Positions 1 to 6,752 of a DNA stretch of 14,366 bases are shown one piece after another. Made by a program: the position numbers and the translations under genes. Under the pieces are notes generated by a model. It was given only the letters and a program-made list of their open reading frames with translations. It ran no database searches and was not told the origin of the DNA. This stretch comes from JACQXX01 sp964639175. Its GTDB lineage: Bacteria > Acidobacteriota > Blastocatellia > Chloracidobacteriales > Chloracidobacteriaceae. The stretch's first letter is position 1; the number at the start of each line of letters is the position of its first letter. Location of the stretch: positions 1 to 14,366 of the forward strand of contig CAZXCE010000170.1 in assembly GCA_964639175.1 (NCBI GenBank), in the 5' to 3' direction.

Positions 1-1749
1 AGGCGGCAACTAACTGAATATCTTTGGTTTGGCGTTTTTGCCATTGGCTTTGGGATTAACACCTTTTGTAATACAGCCTGGGCCCTCGAAATCACCTCTC
101 CCTTTCTGGCAGATGTCACCAAAGTGTTTTTACGCCACTTGCTGGTGATTGCCTATGTCCGGTTTATGGGATATTTGCTGTCCTGTCCCACGAAGTGGTG
201 GCTACCGGCGCTTGAAGAAGTCCAACTGGTCTGTTCAGCCATTGTTCTCCTCTGGCCAGAGGTCGTCCTGACCCAGGTGAATCACTGGATGTTTTTATCC
301 ATTGTCCCGATTATGGTCCGCTTCTTGATCTTTACTGCCCAGGAAGCCTGGCGCGGTCATCCCGATGCCCGGACCATGGTGTTTGGACTCATTGCGGTCA
401 CCGTGATTGAAACGCTCACGATTGCTCGTGCCTTTGGGCTCATTCAGATTCCGTTTATTGCGCCGTGGGCGATGGCGGCCTTGATCATCTCGATGGCTGT
501 GGCTCTGACAAACCGATTTAATCGCGTTTACACCGAACTGGACTCACTCAATCAGGAACTGGAAAGCAAGGTGGCTGACCGGACGGTGGCCCTGGCCAAA
601 ACCGTGGCCCAGCTGCAGGAAGCCCAGGTTCAGACCGAGCGCAAGGTTCAGGAAATTTCCCAGAAAAATCAGGAATTGATCGCCTCACAACAGCAGGCTG
701 ATCGAATTTTCTCAGCACTGGCCGAGGCTCTGCCCGGTACGGTGTTGGATGAAAAATACCGACTGGAAGAAAAAATTGGCGAAGGCGGTTTCGGAGTGGT
801 CTTTCGTGGGACACATCTCAGCCTCGGGCGAGCCATTGCCGTGAAAGTATTTAAGCCACGACCTGGCAATGACAATGCCGATGCGGTCGAACGCTTTAAA
901 CGTGAAGGCATTTCAGTTTCACGGTTGACCCATCCCAACATTATCAACGTGCTTGACTCCGGGATTTCCACTCAGGGCATTGCCTATATGGTCATGGAAC
1001 TGCTGAGTGGAAAATCACTGGACGCCGACCTCAAGACACGAACTGTCACCACGTTGCGGCATTGTCTGGAAGTCATCATTCCAGTGTGCCATGCCCTGGC
1101 TGAAGCCCATCGTCTGGGGATCATTCACCGGGATATCAAACCCGACAACATTTTTCTCAACCAGACGCCTGAAGGCGAGATGATCAAGGTAGTGGATTTT
1201 GGGATTGCCAAAATGGTCGGGGATGAAGGTGAAGAGAATTACCGAAAACTCACTATGACCAACAGCCTGATTGGCACTCCGGTGTACATGTCACCCGAGC
1301 GAGTAGCGGCCAAACCCTATGATGGACGCTCAGATGTCTACAGCGTGGGCGTCGTACTCTTTGAACTGCTCACCGGACGGCCTCCGTTTGAGCGTGATTT
1401 AAGCGGGCTGGTTGGGCTGATGCTGGCTCATATGAATGATGCCCCACCGTCGATTTGTTCGCTCAATCCACACATTCCACCGATCATTGAAACCATTGTC
1501 TTGAAAACGCTTGAAAAAAATCCAGATGATCGGCCAACTGCCAAAGAACTGGCCCAACTGCTGATCCAGGCCCTGAAGGGAATTCCACTGGCTGAACAAA
1601 ACATCCAGTTTACCCGACTGGCCCCTGAGTCAACATTTGATACAACTCAGAGCCGGGTGGTCAGCGATATGGAAAATGCCGCGACCAGAGGGAACTCTCT
1701 TTCTGAGCAGCCAACCCAGATTGATACACCTGAAGTAACACCATCTTGA
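1..1749 (+). CDS. Membrane-anchored Ser/Thr protein kinase (5' end outside the window)
   Basis: The reading frame is open from the first base, so the start codon lies upstream; the first in-window GTG (124) is not the natural start. Counting residues from base 1, the first ~180 residues hold about six hydrophobic segments. This looks like a multi-pass sensor region of the 7TM type, but the family is uncertain. A Gln/Glu-rich coiled coil follows (~180-240), then a complete Hanks-type kinase domain (~253-525). The kinase has a glycine loop GEGGFG (260-265), lysine K282 in AVKVF, catalytic HRDIKPDN starting at H376, DFG at 399-401 and GTPVYMSPE in the activation segment. By family knowledge it phosphorylates Ser/Thr of cytoplasmic proteins in response to a membrane or envelope signal; the signal and targets are unknown. 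The ~55-residue Ser/Thr-rich tail has no PASTA or other recognisable domain. The kinase call is firm. Confidence 0.93.
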   Translation, partial: RRQLTEYLWFGVFAIGFGINTFCNTAWALEITSPFLADVTKVFLRHLLVIAYVRFMGYLLSCPTKWWLPALEEVQLVCSAIVLLWPEVVLTQVNHWMFLSIVPIMVRFLIFTAQEAWRGHPDARTMVFGLIAVTVIETLTIARAFGLIQIPFIAPWAMAALIISMAVALTNRFNRVYTELDSLNQELESKVADRTVALAKTVAQLQEAQVQTERKVQEISQKNQELIASQQQADRIFSALAEALPGTVLDEKYRLEEKIGEGGFGVVFRGTHLSLGRAIAVKVFKPRPGNDNADAVERFKREGISVSRLTHPNIINVLDSGISTQGIAYMVMELLSGKSLDADLKTRTVTTLRHCLEVIIPVCHALAEAHRLGIIHRDIKPDNIFLNQTPEGEMIKVVDFGIAKMVGDEGEENYRKLTMTNSLIGTPVYMSPERVAAKPYDGRSDVYSVGVVLFELLTGRPPFERDLSGLVGLMLAHMNDAPPSICSLNPHIPPIIETIVLKTLEKNPDDRPTAKELAQLLIQALKGIPLAEQNIQFTRLAPESTFDTTQSRVVSDMENAATRGNSLSEQPTQIDTPEVTPS

Positions 1750-1783
1750 TCAGGGGTTGGGAAAAACCAAAGGACGAATGGGA

Positions 1784-1817
1784 TGAACCTGAACCCTGAA
1801 CCCTGAACCTTGAGCGG
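1784..1817. repeat. Short tandem array, 7-nt unit TGAACCC
   Basis: TGAACC is followed by TGAACCC twice, then TGAACCT and TGAGCGG, all in 7-nt register. It lies 35 nt after the kinase stop codon. A short CAGGGGTT at 1751-1758 could pair with part of the array, so there may be a weak left arm. No convincing second array is present, so this is treated as a single-arm member of the heptamer arrays seen elsewhere in the window. Confidence 0.6.
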
Positions 1818-1825
1818 TTACCCTC

Positions 1826-1854
1826 TTGACACCTTAGGGACTGTTTGCTAAGGT
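1826..1854 (+). promoter_or_regulatory. Candidate promoter for tRNA-Val
   Basis: A perfect -35 TTGACA (1826-1831) is followed after 17 nt by TAAGGT (1849-1854), preceded by TGC as an extended -10. Transcription would begin near 1861, about 48 nt before the tRNA. The -35 and spacing are good, while the -10 matches the consensus in only three positions. Confidence 0.45.
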
Positions 1855-1863
1855 TGCGCGCTA

Positions 1864-1884
1864 CTTTGGCGAATTCAGCCAAAG
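1864..1884 (+). other. Perfect 7-bp hairpin upstream of tRNA-Val
   Basis: CTTTGGC (1864-1870) and GCCAAAG (1878-1884) pair perfectly around the 7-nt loop GAATTCA. No T-run follows, so it is not a standard intrinsic terminator. It may be a processing or folding element in the tRNA 5' leader, or simply a palindrome. Confidence 0.4.
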
Positions 1885-1908
1885 CAACAATGACCAACAC
1901 ACACGGAT

Positions 1909-1983
<75 letters not shown>

Positions 1984-2050
1984 TCCTTTTTTTGGGTGGT
2001 GGTCACTGCTGGTTCATTCTCACGTCAGCTCCAGAAGAGCTCAAGGTTTT

Positions 2051-2184
2051 ACACAGATTGCATTTTCGAATCTGTGTCGCTTGCCGCACTCACCCACGCG
2101 GAGGGCACACCAAACGCCACTCTCCCGGCGTTGCCTCTCCACTCGCGCTTTCCGGCAAGCCCGTCACACGCTTAAAACCCGTGT
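2051..2184 (+). promoter_or_regulatory. Structured leader region before thrS (362-nt gap)
   Basis: The gap 1984-2345 has no supportable gene. It does hold four nested or successive stems. ACACAGATT (2051-2059) pairs perfectly with AATCTGTGT (2069-2077). GCTTGCCG (2079-2086) pairs with CGGCAAGC (2153-2160). Inside that, AACGCC (2113-2118) pairs with GGCGTT (2127-2132). ACACG (2166-2170) pairs with CGTGT (2180-2184). This could be a thrS leader involved in control of the synthetase, or a small RNA gene. It lacks the T-box signature expected of tRNA-sensing leaders. Pairing was found by eye and its significance is untested. Confidence 0.35.
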
Positions 2185-2345
2185 TGCCCCCTTGAGACGC
2201 TGATCGAGGAATCTTACCGCGCAACCGATAATTCAATTTTTTGACTTCAGTTTTGGAGTGTGATTGGTCGCCTTTGATGAGGCCAGGCTCGTGTTTGGGT
2301 CTGATTCATCGGGGGAGAGCCAGTCAGCGAGGAATGTAAGAGGTT

Positions 2346-4286
2346 ATGAGTTCACAGAGCGAAGTGTCTTCAGCGGTCGAATCCGGCCCTTTGACGGCGC
2401 TGGTCGTATTGTCTCAGCGTGATCGTGAAACGGCCAAACGTGCCATTGCAGCCCGTGTCAACGGCGAAGCCGTAGACCTGACCCGGTTGGTGACATCCAC
2501 CGACACGGTTGAAGCCATCACAACAGATTCCCCAGAAGCACTCGAAATCTATCACCACTCGACAGCCCATTTGCTGGCGGCAGCCGTCCTCGAATTGTTT
2601 CCTGGCACCAAGCTTGGGGCCGGACCGGCGCTGCACGATGATCCGAAGGGCGGGTTTTATTACGACTTTTTGCAGGCTCAAACCTTCACGCCTGAAGACC
2701 TGACCCGCATTGAAAAGAAAATGCGCGAGCTGGTGAAGCGAAACCTCAAGTACGAACGCGTTGAAATTGCCCGTGAAGAAGCCTTGCAACAATTTAGCGC
2801 TGACGAACTGAAATGTTATTTCATCAGCGAAAAGGGCGGCGAGAATCCCAGCTTCTATAAACTGGGCGACCATTTTATTGATTTCTGCCGTGGGCCGCAT
2901 ATTCCCAGCACGGCCAAAATCAAAGCCTTTAAATTGCTGTCGGTGGCGGGTGCCTACTGGCTCGGCGATGAAAAAGGTCCGCAGATGCAGCGCATCTATG
3001 GCACGTCCTTCTTTTCACAAGAAGAACTCGATGCCTGGATTCACCAGCGCGAAGAAGCCGCCAAGCGTGATCACCGCCGGGTTGGCCGCGAACTCGATTT
3101 GTTTAGCTTTACTGAGCAAATTGGTTCCGGGCTGCCGCTCTATCATCCCAAAGGCGGCCTGATGCTCCATTTGTTGCAGGAGTACATCTTTAGCGAACTC
3201 CTGGCCCACGGGTACAGCCTGGTCAAAACCCCGCACGTGGCTTCGCGGGCGCTGTGGCACGTCTCCGGTCACGAAGAAAACTATCAGGAGAGCATGTTTC
3301 CGGTGATGAAGTTTGAAGATGAATCGGTCGAATATCGGCTCAAACCGATGAATTGCCCGTTCCATATTCAAATCTACAAATCACAACAGCGTAGCTATCG
3401 CGATTTGCCCCAGCGCTATGCCGAAATGGGGACGGTGTACCGGTATGAACGCTCAGGGGTTCAGCACGGCTTATTGCGGGTGCGCGGATTTACCCAGGAT
3501 GATGCTCATCTGTTCTGTACTCCAGAGAACTTACTTGATGAAATCGTGTCCTGCCTTGAATTTGCCCGCACTATCTACACAACATTTGGGTTTGATTACA
3601 AAATCGAGCTTTCGGTTCGGGATGCTGAAAAGACAGCCAAAAATTACCTTGGCAGCGACGAGGTCTGGGAAGTCGCGGAGTCGGCGCTGACTGAAGCGCT
3701 AAATAAAGTTGGATTGCCCTATGTTCGCGTTGAAGGGGAAGCCGCTTTCTATGGTCCGAAAATTGACGTGAAAGTGGTGGATGCGATTCGCCGGACCTGG
3801 CAACTGGCGACCATCCAGGTTGATTTTAATCTGCCGCGACGCTTTAACCTCGAATACATCGGCGCTGATAACCAGCCGCACACGCCGATTATGGTCCATC
3901 GGGCGATTTTAGGTTCACTGGATCGATTTTTTGGCGTGTTGATTGAGCATTTTGGCGGACGATTCCCGCTCTGGTTATCACCAGTTCAGGCTATCGTGCT
4001 TCCGATTACAGACCGGGTCAATGACTGTGCCAGCCGTATCGGCGACAGGTTGAAACGAGCTGGGATCCGCGTCGAAGTTGATCTGCGTGGGGAAAAGATC
4101 GGCGCCAAAATTCGTCAGGCCCAGTTGCAAAAAATTCCCTACATGCTGGTGATCGGTGACCGCGAAGCCGAAGACGGAACGGTCGCCGTCCGGACACGCG
4201 CCCAGGGAGATCTTGGAACGATGCCGCTTGAGCAATTCATTGCCCAGGCCACTGACGAAGTTCGGCAACGAGTACTGACAGCTTAA
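2346..4286 (+). CDS. thrS: Threonine--tRNA ligase
   Basis: This enzyme attaches threonine to tRNA-Thr in the cytoplasm using ATP. Its 646 residues are close to the usual ~640. An N-terminal TGS domain (~20-75) is followed by the editing domain, which has HHSTAHLL and the Cys/His segment FCRGPH. The class II catalytic core has motif 2 (RYERSGVQHG then RGFTQDDAHLFC) and motif 3 (VHRAILGSLDRFFG). Zinc ligands known in E. coli ThrRS correspond here to C337, H388 and H518. The C-terminal ~110 residues form the anticodon-binding domain (from SPVQAIVLP onward). ATG 2346 is supported by GAGGA at 2329-2333 and a second AGAGG close to the start. It is the first gene of the thrS-infC-rpmI-rplT order typical of bacteria. 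Confidence 0.98.
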   Translation: MSSQSEVSSAVESGPLTALVVLSQRDRETAKRAIAARVNGEAVDLTRLVTSTDTVEAITTDSPEALEIYHHSTAHLLAAAVLELFPGTKLGAGPALHDDPKGGFYYDFLQAQTFTPEDLTRIEKKMRELVKRNLKYERVEIAREEALQQFSADELKCYFISEKGGENPSFYKLGDHFIDFCRGPHIPSTAKIKAFKLLSVAGAYWLGDEKGPQMQRIYGTSFFSQEELDAWIHQREEAAKRDHRRVGRELDLFSFTEQIGSGLPLYHPKGGLMLHLLQEYIFSELLAHGYSLVKTPHVASRALWHVSGHEENYQESMFPVMKFEDESVEYRLKPMNCPFHIQIYKSQQRSYRDLPQRYAEMGTVYRYERSGVQHGLLRVRGFTQDDAHLFCTPENLLDEIVSCLEFARTIYTTFGFDYKIELSVRDAEKTAKNYLGSDEVWEVAESALTEALNKVGLPYVRVEGEAAFYGPKIDVKVVDAIRRTWQLATIQVDFNLPRRFNLEYIGADNQPHTPIMVHRAILGSLDRFFGVLIEHFGGRFPLWLSPVQAIVLPITDRVNDCASRIGDRLKRAGIRVEVDLRGEKIGAKIRQAQLQKIPYMLVIGDREAEDGTVAVRTRAQGDLGTMPLEQFIAQATDEVRQRVLTA

Positions 4287-4290
4287 ACAG

Positions 4291-4410
4291 AATCAAGAAT
4301 GAAGAAACCATTTAGTGGCTAGTGATTAGTGCCTGGTTCTTGGCTCTTCTTTGAAAGTGGTGATTTCTAACCACTAACTACTAGCCACTAACCAAATTCT
4401 TCATTCTCAA
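4291..4410. repeat. Intergenic inverted-repeat element, TTAGTGG type (copy 1)
   Basis: The left arm pairs with the right arm in blocks: AGAATGAAGAA (4296-4306), TTAGTGGCTAGT (4312-4323) and TTAGTG (4326-4331). Their complements lie in 4371-4409, with a 5-nt mismatch between the first two blocks. The left arm reads as heptamers TTAGTGG, CTAGTGA, TTAGTGC; the right arm as CCACTAA, CTACTAG, CCACTAA. The loop (4335-4377) contains GTTCTT, CTTC, GAAA and TGATTTC in order, a core shared in inverted orientation with the element before pheS. It occupies most of the thrS-infC gap and could act on the thrS 3' end or infC leader. Confidence 0.8.
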
Positions 4411-4460
4411 TTCTCAATTCTAATGTGGCGGCGCACCCGGAGGGGACGCTTGCCGTAGCC

Positions 4461-4466
4461 AAGGAG
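4461..4466 (+). promoter_or_regulatory. Ribosome binding site that sets the infC start
   Basis: AAGGAG is followed by 8 nt and then the in-frame codon ATC at 4475. No ATG, GTG, TTG or CTG occurs in this frame between the upstream stop (4421) and GTG 4574, which lies inside the conserved IF3 core. This site therefore fixes ATC as the likely start. Confidence 0.75.
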
Positions 4467-4474
4467 AGACGAAC

Positions 4475-5038
4475 ATCGGAACCCCATTCAATCGCGGAGG
4501 CAGACCGGGTGACCGTGGCGGTCGTGACCGTGGTCCCCAAGTTCCAATCAATGAGCGAATTCGCGCCCGGGAAGTGCGGGTCATTGACTATGATGGCGCA
4601 CAGGTTGGTGTTGTGCCGATCAGTCAGGCGCTCGAACTCGCGCGGTCTCGTGGCCTTGACCTGGTTGAGGTGGCATCACAGGCGACTCCGCCCGTGTGCC
4701 GCATCATCAACTATGGAAAATGGCAATACGAGCAAAAGAAGAAACTTCACGAATCCAAGAAAAAACAAACCGTGATCGTGGTGAAGGAAATTAAATTCCG
4801 GCCCAGCGTCGGCGAACACGATTACGAATTTAAAAAGAATAACGCTGTGCGCGCCATTCAGGCGGGTGACAAGGTGAAAGCCTCAGTCCGGTTTATTGGC
4901 CGTGAAATCACCCACCGCGAATTAGGCGAGCAGTTGTTGACCCGGTTAGAAAAGGACATGGCTGAATACGCAACCGTCGAAACCCGACCCCGAATGGAAG
5001 GGATGACGATGTTTGCGATTTTCACGCCCAAGAAATAA
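4475..5038 (+). CDS. infC: Translation initiation factor IF-3, predicted ATC start
   Basis: IF-3 binds the 30S subunit, prevents premature joining of 50S and rejects wrong start codons. From ATC 4475 the product is 187 residues, near the ~180 of E. coli. It begins with an Arg/Gly-rich tail (RGGRPGDRGGRDRG). The N domain starts at VPINERIRAREVRVIDYDG, a Lys-rich linker lies around WQYEQKKKLHESKKKQ, and the C domain runs from KEIKFRP to IFTPKK. The only canonical in-frame start, GTG 4574, would remove INERIRARE from the N domain and has no ribosome binding site. E. coli infC starts with ATT and, as I recall, Myxococcus xanthus infC with ATC. Such starts let IF-3 repress its own synthesis, and the same control is inferred here. 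Confidence 0.93.
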   Translation: MGTPFNRGGRPGDRGGRDRGPQVPINERIRAREVRVIDYDGAQVGVVPISQALELARSRGLDLVEVASQATPPVCRIINYGKWQYEQKKKLHESKKKQTVIVVKEIKFRPSVGEHDYEFKKNNAVRAIQAGDKVKASVRFIGREITHRELGEQLLTRLEKDMAEYATVETRPRMEGMTMFAIFTPKK

Positions 5039-5140
5039 ACCGGCGACGGCGGCTTTTTCTCTGGATTGAGGACCGGTTTGGTACCCTGCTCCACGATTGC
5101 CAATGCCTCCTGCAGGTTTGTGGCTCAACGACTTTTTATG

Positions 5141-5168
5141 GCGAACACCACTTTTTGCGACTGTTCGC
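5141..5168 (+). other. Possible hairpin in the infC-rpmI gap
   Basis: GCGAAC (5141-5146) can pair with GTTCGC (5163-5168) 46 nt before the rpmI start. In other bacteria ribosomal protein L20 binds the leader of this operon, so this 175-nt gap (5039-5213) is a reasonable place for such a site. The specific L20-binding fold was not recognised. Confidence 0.25.
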
Positions 5169-5213
5169 AAACCACCTGGGCACTTTTTGCTCTTGTACCT
5201 GGAGTCTACTTTT

Positions 5214-5417
5214 ATGCCAAAGCTTAAAACACATAAAGGAGCAGCCAAGCGATTCCGCACAACTGCTTCTGGACGAATCAAGCGTGGTCATTCCCACGCC
5301 CGGCACATCCTGACCAAGAAAACTTCCAAGCGGAAGCGCATGCTTGACCATGACGTGTTGGTTGCCACAGCCGACGAAGCGCGTATCAATGTAATGTTGC
5401 CATATGGCCGCAAGTAA
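5214..5417 (+). CDS. rpmI: 50S ribosomal protein L35
   Basis: A 67-residue, very basic protein with the L35 signature: MPKLKTHKGAAKRF at the start, HSHARHILTKK in the middle and a short tail ending in MLPYGRK. L35 is a late-assembling 50S component. The family is normally ~65 residues, so ATG 5214 with GGAG at 5203-5206 is chosen over in-frame starts further upstream, which would add about 39 unrelated residues. It sits between infC and rplT as in most bacteria. Confidence 0.97.
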   Translation: MPKLKTHKGAAKRFRTTASGRIKRGHSHARHILTKKTSKRKRMLDHDVLVATADEARINVMLPYGRK

Positions 5418-5496
5418 TTCTTGATCAAGGATTTGAGCGGTTTATACGAGTGTGTCGTAAATCTTCAATTTGCTCTTTTCGGAACAGGAGGACGTT

Positions 5497-5868
5497 ATGC
5501 CTCGTGCAAAACGTGGAAATAAGCGCCTGCAGCGGCGCAAAAAGATTTTAGGCCTTGCCAAAGGCTATAAGATGACAAAAAGCAAACTCTACAGGTCGGC
5601 CAAAGAGTCGGTCGAGCGTGCCTTAAAGTTTGCTTATAAAGGTCGGAAGATTAAAAAACGCGATTTTCGCAGTCTGTGGATCGTTCGCATTGGCGCGGCT
5701 GCCCGCATTCATGGAATTAATTACAGCCAGTTTATGCATGGCCTGAAAGTCGCCGGCATCACTCTGGATCGCAAAGCCCTGGCGGACCTGGCGGTGCATG
5801 ATGATGCGGCCTTTGCGGAATTGACCAACCAAGCCAAGAAAGCTTTAGCAGCCCGCTCCGCTTCTTAA
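5497..5868 (+). CDS. rplT: 50S ribosomal protein L20
   Basis: The 123-residue protein begins MPRAKRGNKRLQRRKK and has the conserved LAKGYKMTKSKLYRSAKESV, KRDFRSLWIVRI and YSQFMHGLKVAGI segments, ending in the C-terminal globular domain. L20 binds 23S rRNA early in 50S assembly and in several bacteria represses its own operon by binding the mRNA. ATG 5497 has AGGAGG (5486-5491) 5 nt upstream. An in-frame start at 5470 would add nine residues absent from the family and is rejected. A strong terminator follows, so this is the last gene of the infC-rpmI-rplT unit. Confidence 0.98.
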   Translation: MPRAKRGNKRLQRRKKILGLAKGYKMTKSKLYRSAKESVERALKFAYKGRKIKKRDFRSLWIVRIGAAARIHGINYSQFMHGLKVAGITLDRKALADLAVHDDAAFAELTNQAKKALAARSAS

Positions 5869-5898
5869 GTGTTGACCAATTTTGTGAAGACTTTTGGA

Positions 5899-5940
5899 AA
5901 CTGGCGAACGGCTCCTGTTAGCGGCTGTTCGCCAGTTTTT
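5899..5940 (+). terminator. Rho-independent terminator after rplT
   Basis: AACTGGCGAAC (5899-5909) pairs perfectly with GTTCGCCAGTT (5927-5937), giving an 11-bp stem. T's from the end of the stem continue to 5940. The loop contains a possible GCT/AGC inner pair. It lies 31 nt after the rplT stop and should end the ribosomal operon, separating it from the GNAT gene and pheS. Confidence 0.9.
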
Positions 5941-5950
5941 GTTGTAAAGG

Positions 5951-6145
5951 GTCAGTAGTTGATGAGTCAGTAGTCAGTAGTCAGTAGATAAAACCCGGAT
6001 CTTGCAATGTGTGGAGTTCTTGAAAAGAACTATTCATAACTGACTCAAAAAGAACAAAATACACTTGACACAGAGTCCCAATTCCCAACACTCGACGACT
6101 GACGACTGACGACTGACGACTGACGACTAACTCATCAACGACTGA
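5951..6145. repeat. Long inverted-repeat element, GTCAGTA/CGACTGA type
   Basis: The left arm (5951-5987) reads GTCAGTA, GTTGATGA, then GTCAGTA three times. The right arm (6096-6145) reads CGACTGA four times, CGACTAA, CTCATCAA and CGACTGA. The order is mirrored, including the odd 8-nt unit, so the arms fold on each other. They differ by the same base in every heptamer (TACTGAC against GACTGAC), and the right arm has two extra units. The ~108-nt loop contains AGTTCTT/AAGAACT (6015-6031), a smaller perfect hairpin. The right arm ends 8 nt before the GNAT start codon. Confidence 0.85.
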
Positions 6146-6153
6146 CTAAGCTT

Positions 6154-6612
6154 ATGACCACTCCTCTTCTTATCCGCCGAGCCCAAAAACAAGACGCCGC
6201 TGCCCTGGTGGAATTCAATCGGGCGATGGCTCAGGAAACCGAAGGCAAAGACCTGCCGCTTGAGATTATCACTGCCGGGGTTGACGCGCTGTTTGATCGG
6301 CCTGAATACGGTTTTTATCTGGTCGCTGAGTTGGACGGTGAAATCGTTGGCGGATTAATGGTGACATTTGAGTGGAGCGACTGGCGCAACGGGCTTTTTT
6401 GGTGGATCCAGAGTGTTTATATCCGCCCTGCCCATCGTCAGCGCAAGATTTACGCCCAGATGTACACCTACGTCAAGCAACTGGCTGAGCGGCAGGGAAA
6501 TGTCTGTGGGTTTCGGCTCTACGTTGAAAAAGAAAACGAGCGTGCTCAACAGGTGTATGAGCGCCTCGGCATGCAGGAAACTCATTACAAGATGTATGAA
6601 GAAATCATTTAG
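6154..6612 (+). CDS. GNAT-family N-acetyltransferase
   Basis: A 152-residue single-domain protein of the GNAT fold, which moves the acetyl group of acetyl-CoA onto an amine; the substrate is unknown. The order of motifs fits: LLIRRAQKQDAAAL (strand 1), VAELDGEIVGGLMV (strands 2-3), WWIQSVYIRP (strand 4), then HRQRKIYAQMY (94-104) and LYVEKENERAQQVYERLGM (122-140). The pyrophosphate-binding loop usually reads R/Q-x-x-G-x-G/A or RRQGVY-like; here Lys98 replaces the key Gly, so CoA binding or activity may be altered. The start has no visible ribosome binding site and lies 8 nt after one repeat arm. The stop lies inside the arm of the next repeat. The gene interrupts the usual rplT-pheS order. 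Confidence 0.87.
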   Translation: MTTPLLIRRAQKQDAAALVEFNRAMAQETEGKDLPLEIITAGVDALFDRPEYGFYLVAELDGEIVGGLMVTFEWSDWRNGLFWWIQSVYIRPAHRQRKIYAQMYTYVKQLAERQGNVCGFRLYVEKENERAQQVYERLGMQETHYKMYEEII

Positions 6613-6737
6613 TGGTTAGTGGTTAGTGGTTAGTGACTAGCGATTAGTGGTTCGAAATCAATGTTTTCGAAGAAGAACTAACCACTAACCACTAACCACT
6701 AACCACTAACCACTAACCACTAATCATATTCTTCATT
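6595..6737. repeat. Intergenic inverted-repeat element, TTAGTGG type (copy 2)
   Basis: Six heptamers on the left (6609-6650: TTAGTGG three times, TTAGTGA, CTAGCGA, TTAGTGG) face six perfect CCACTAA on the right (6682-6723) around a 31-nt loop. Outside them, TATGAAGAA (6595-6603) matches TTCTTCAT near 6729-6736, as in the copy after thrS. The loop, read on the minus strand, has the same core as that copy: GTTCTT, CTTC, GAAA, TGATTTC, then AACCACTAA. The left arm contains the GNAT stop codon TAG (6610-6612), and the pheS ribosome binding site AAGGAA begins 3 nt after the right end. Confidence 0.9.
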
Positions 6738-6752
6738 CAGAAGGAATTGACC

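Noticed and set aside
1992..2195. 67-codon frame in the thrS leader
   Set aside because: It starts with no ribosome binding site, its composition is unlike protein and it overlaps the stem-loops; more likely noncoding.
1984..2345. T-box leader for thrS
   Set aside because: GGGTGG near 1990 is not followed by the T-box consensus, and the stem arrangement does not match.
2370..2900. 176-codon frame opposite thrS
   Set aside because: A shadow on the antisense strand of a well-conserved gene, with no supporting signals.
4574..4576. GTG as infC start
   Set aside because: It would remove conserved N-domain residues (INERIRARE) and has no ribosome binding site; ATC 4475 fits better.
4425..4775. 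116-codon frame overlapping the start of infC
   Set aside because: It is in a different frame from the clear IF-3 protein and resembles no protein; a shadow of infC.
6065..6093. TTGACA before the GNAT gene as a promoter
   Set aside because: The -35 is perfect, but no reasonable -10 lies at 16-18 nt, where repeat-arm sequence begins.
6609..6723. CRISPR array
   Set aside because: The repeats are only 7 nt, directly abutting, with no spacers and no cas genes nearby.
6613..6752. Phe-rich leader peptide controlling pheS
   Set aside because: No short frame with Phe codons and no attenuator T-run occurs before pheS; the gap is repeat element plus ribosome binding site.
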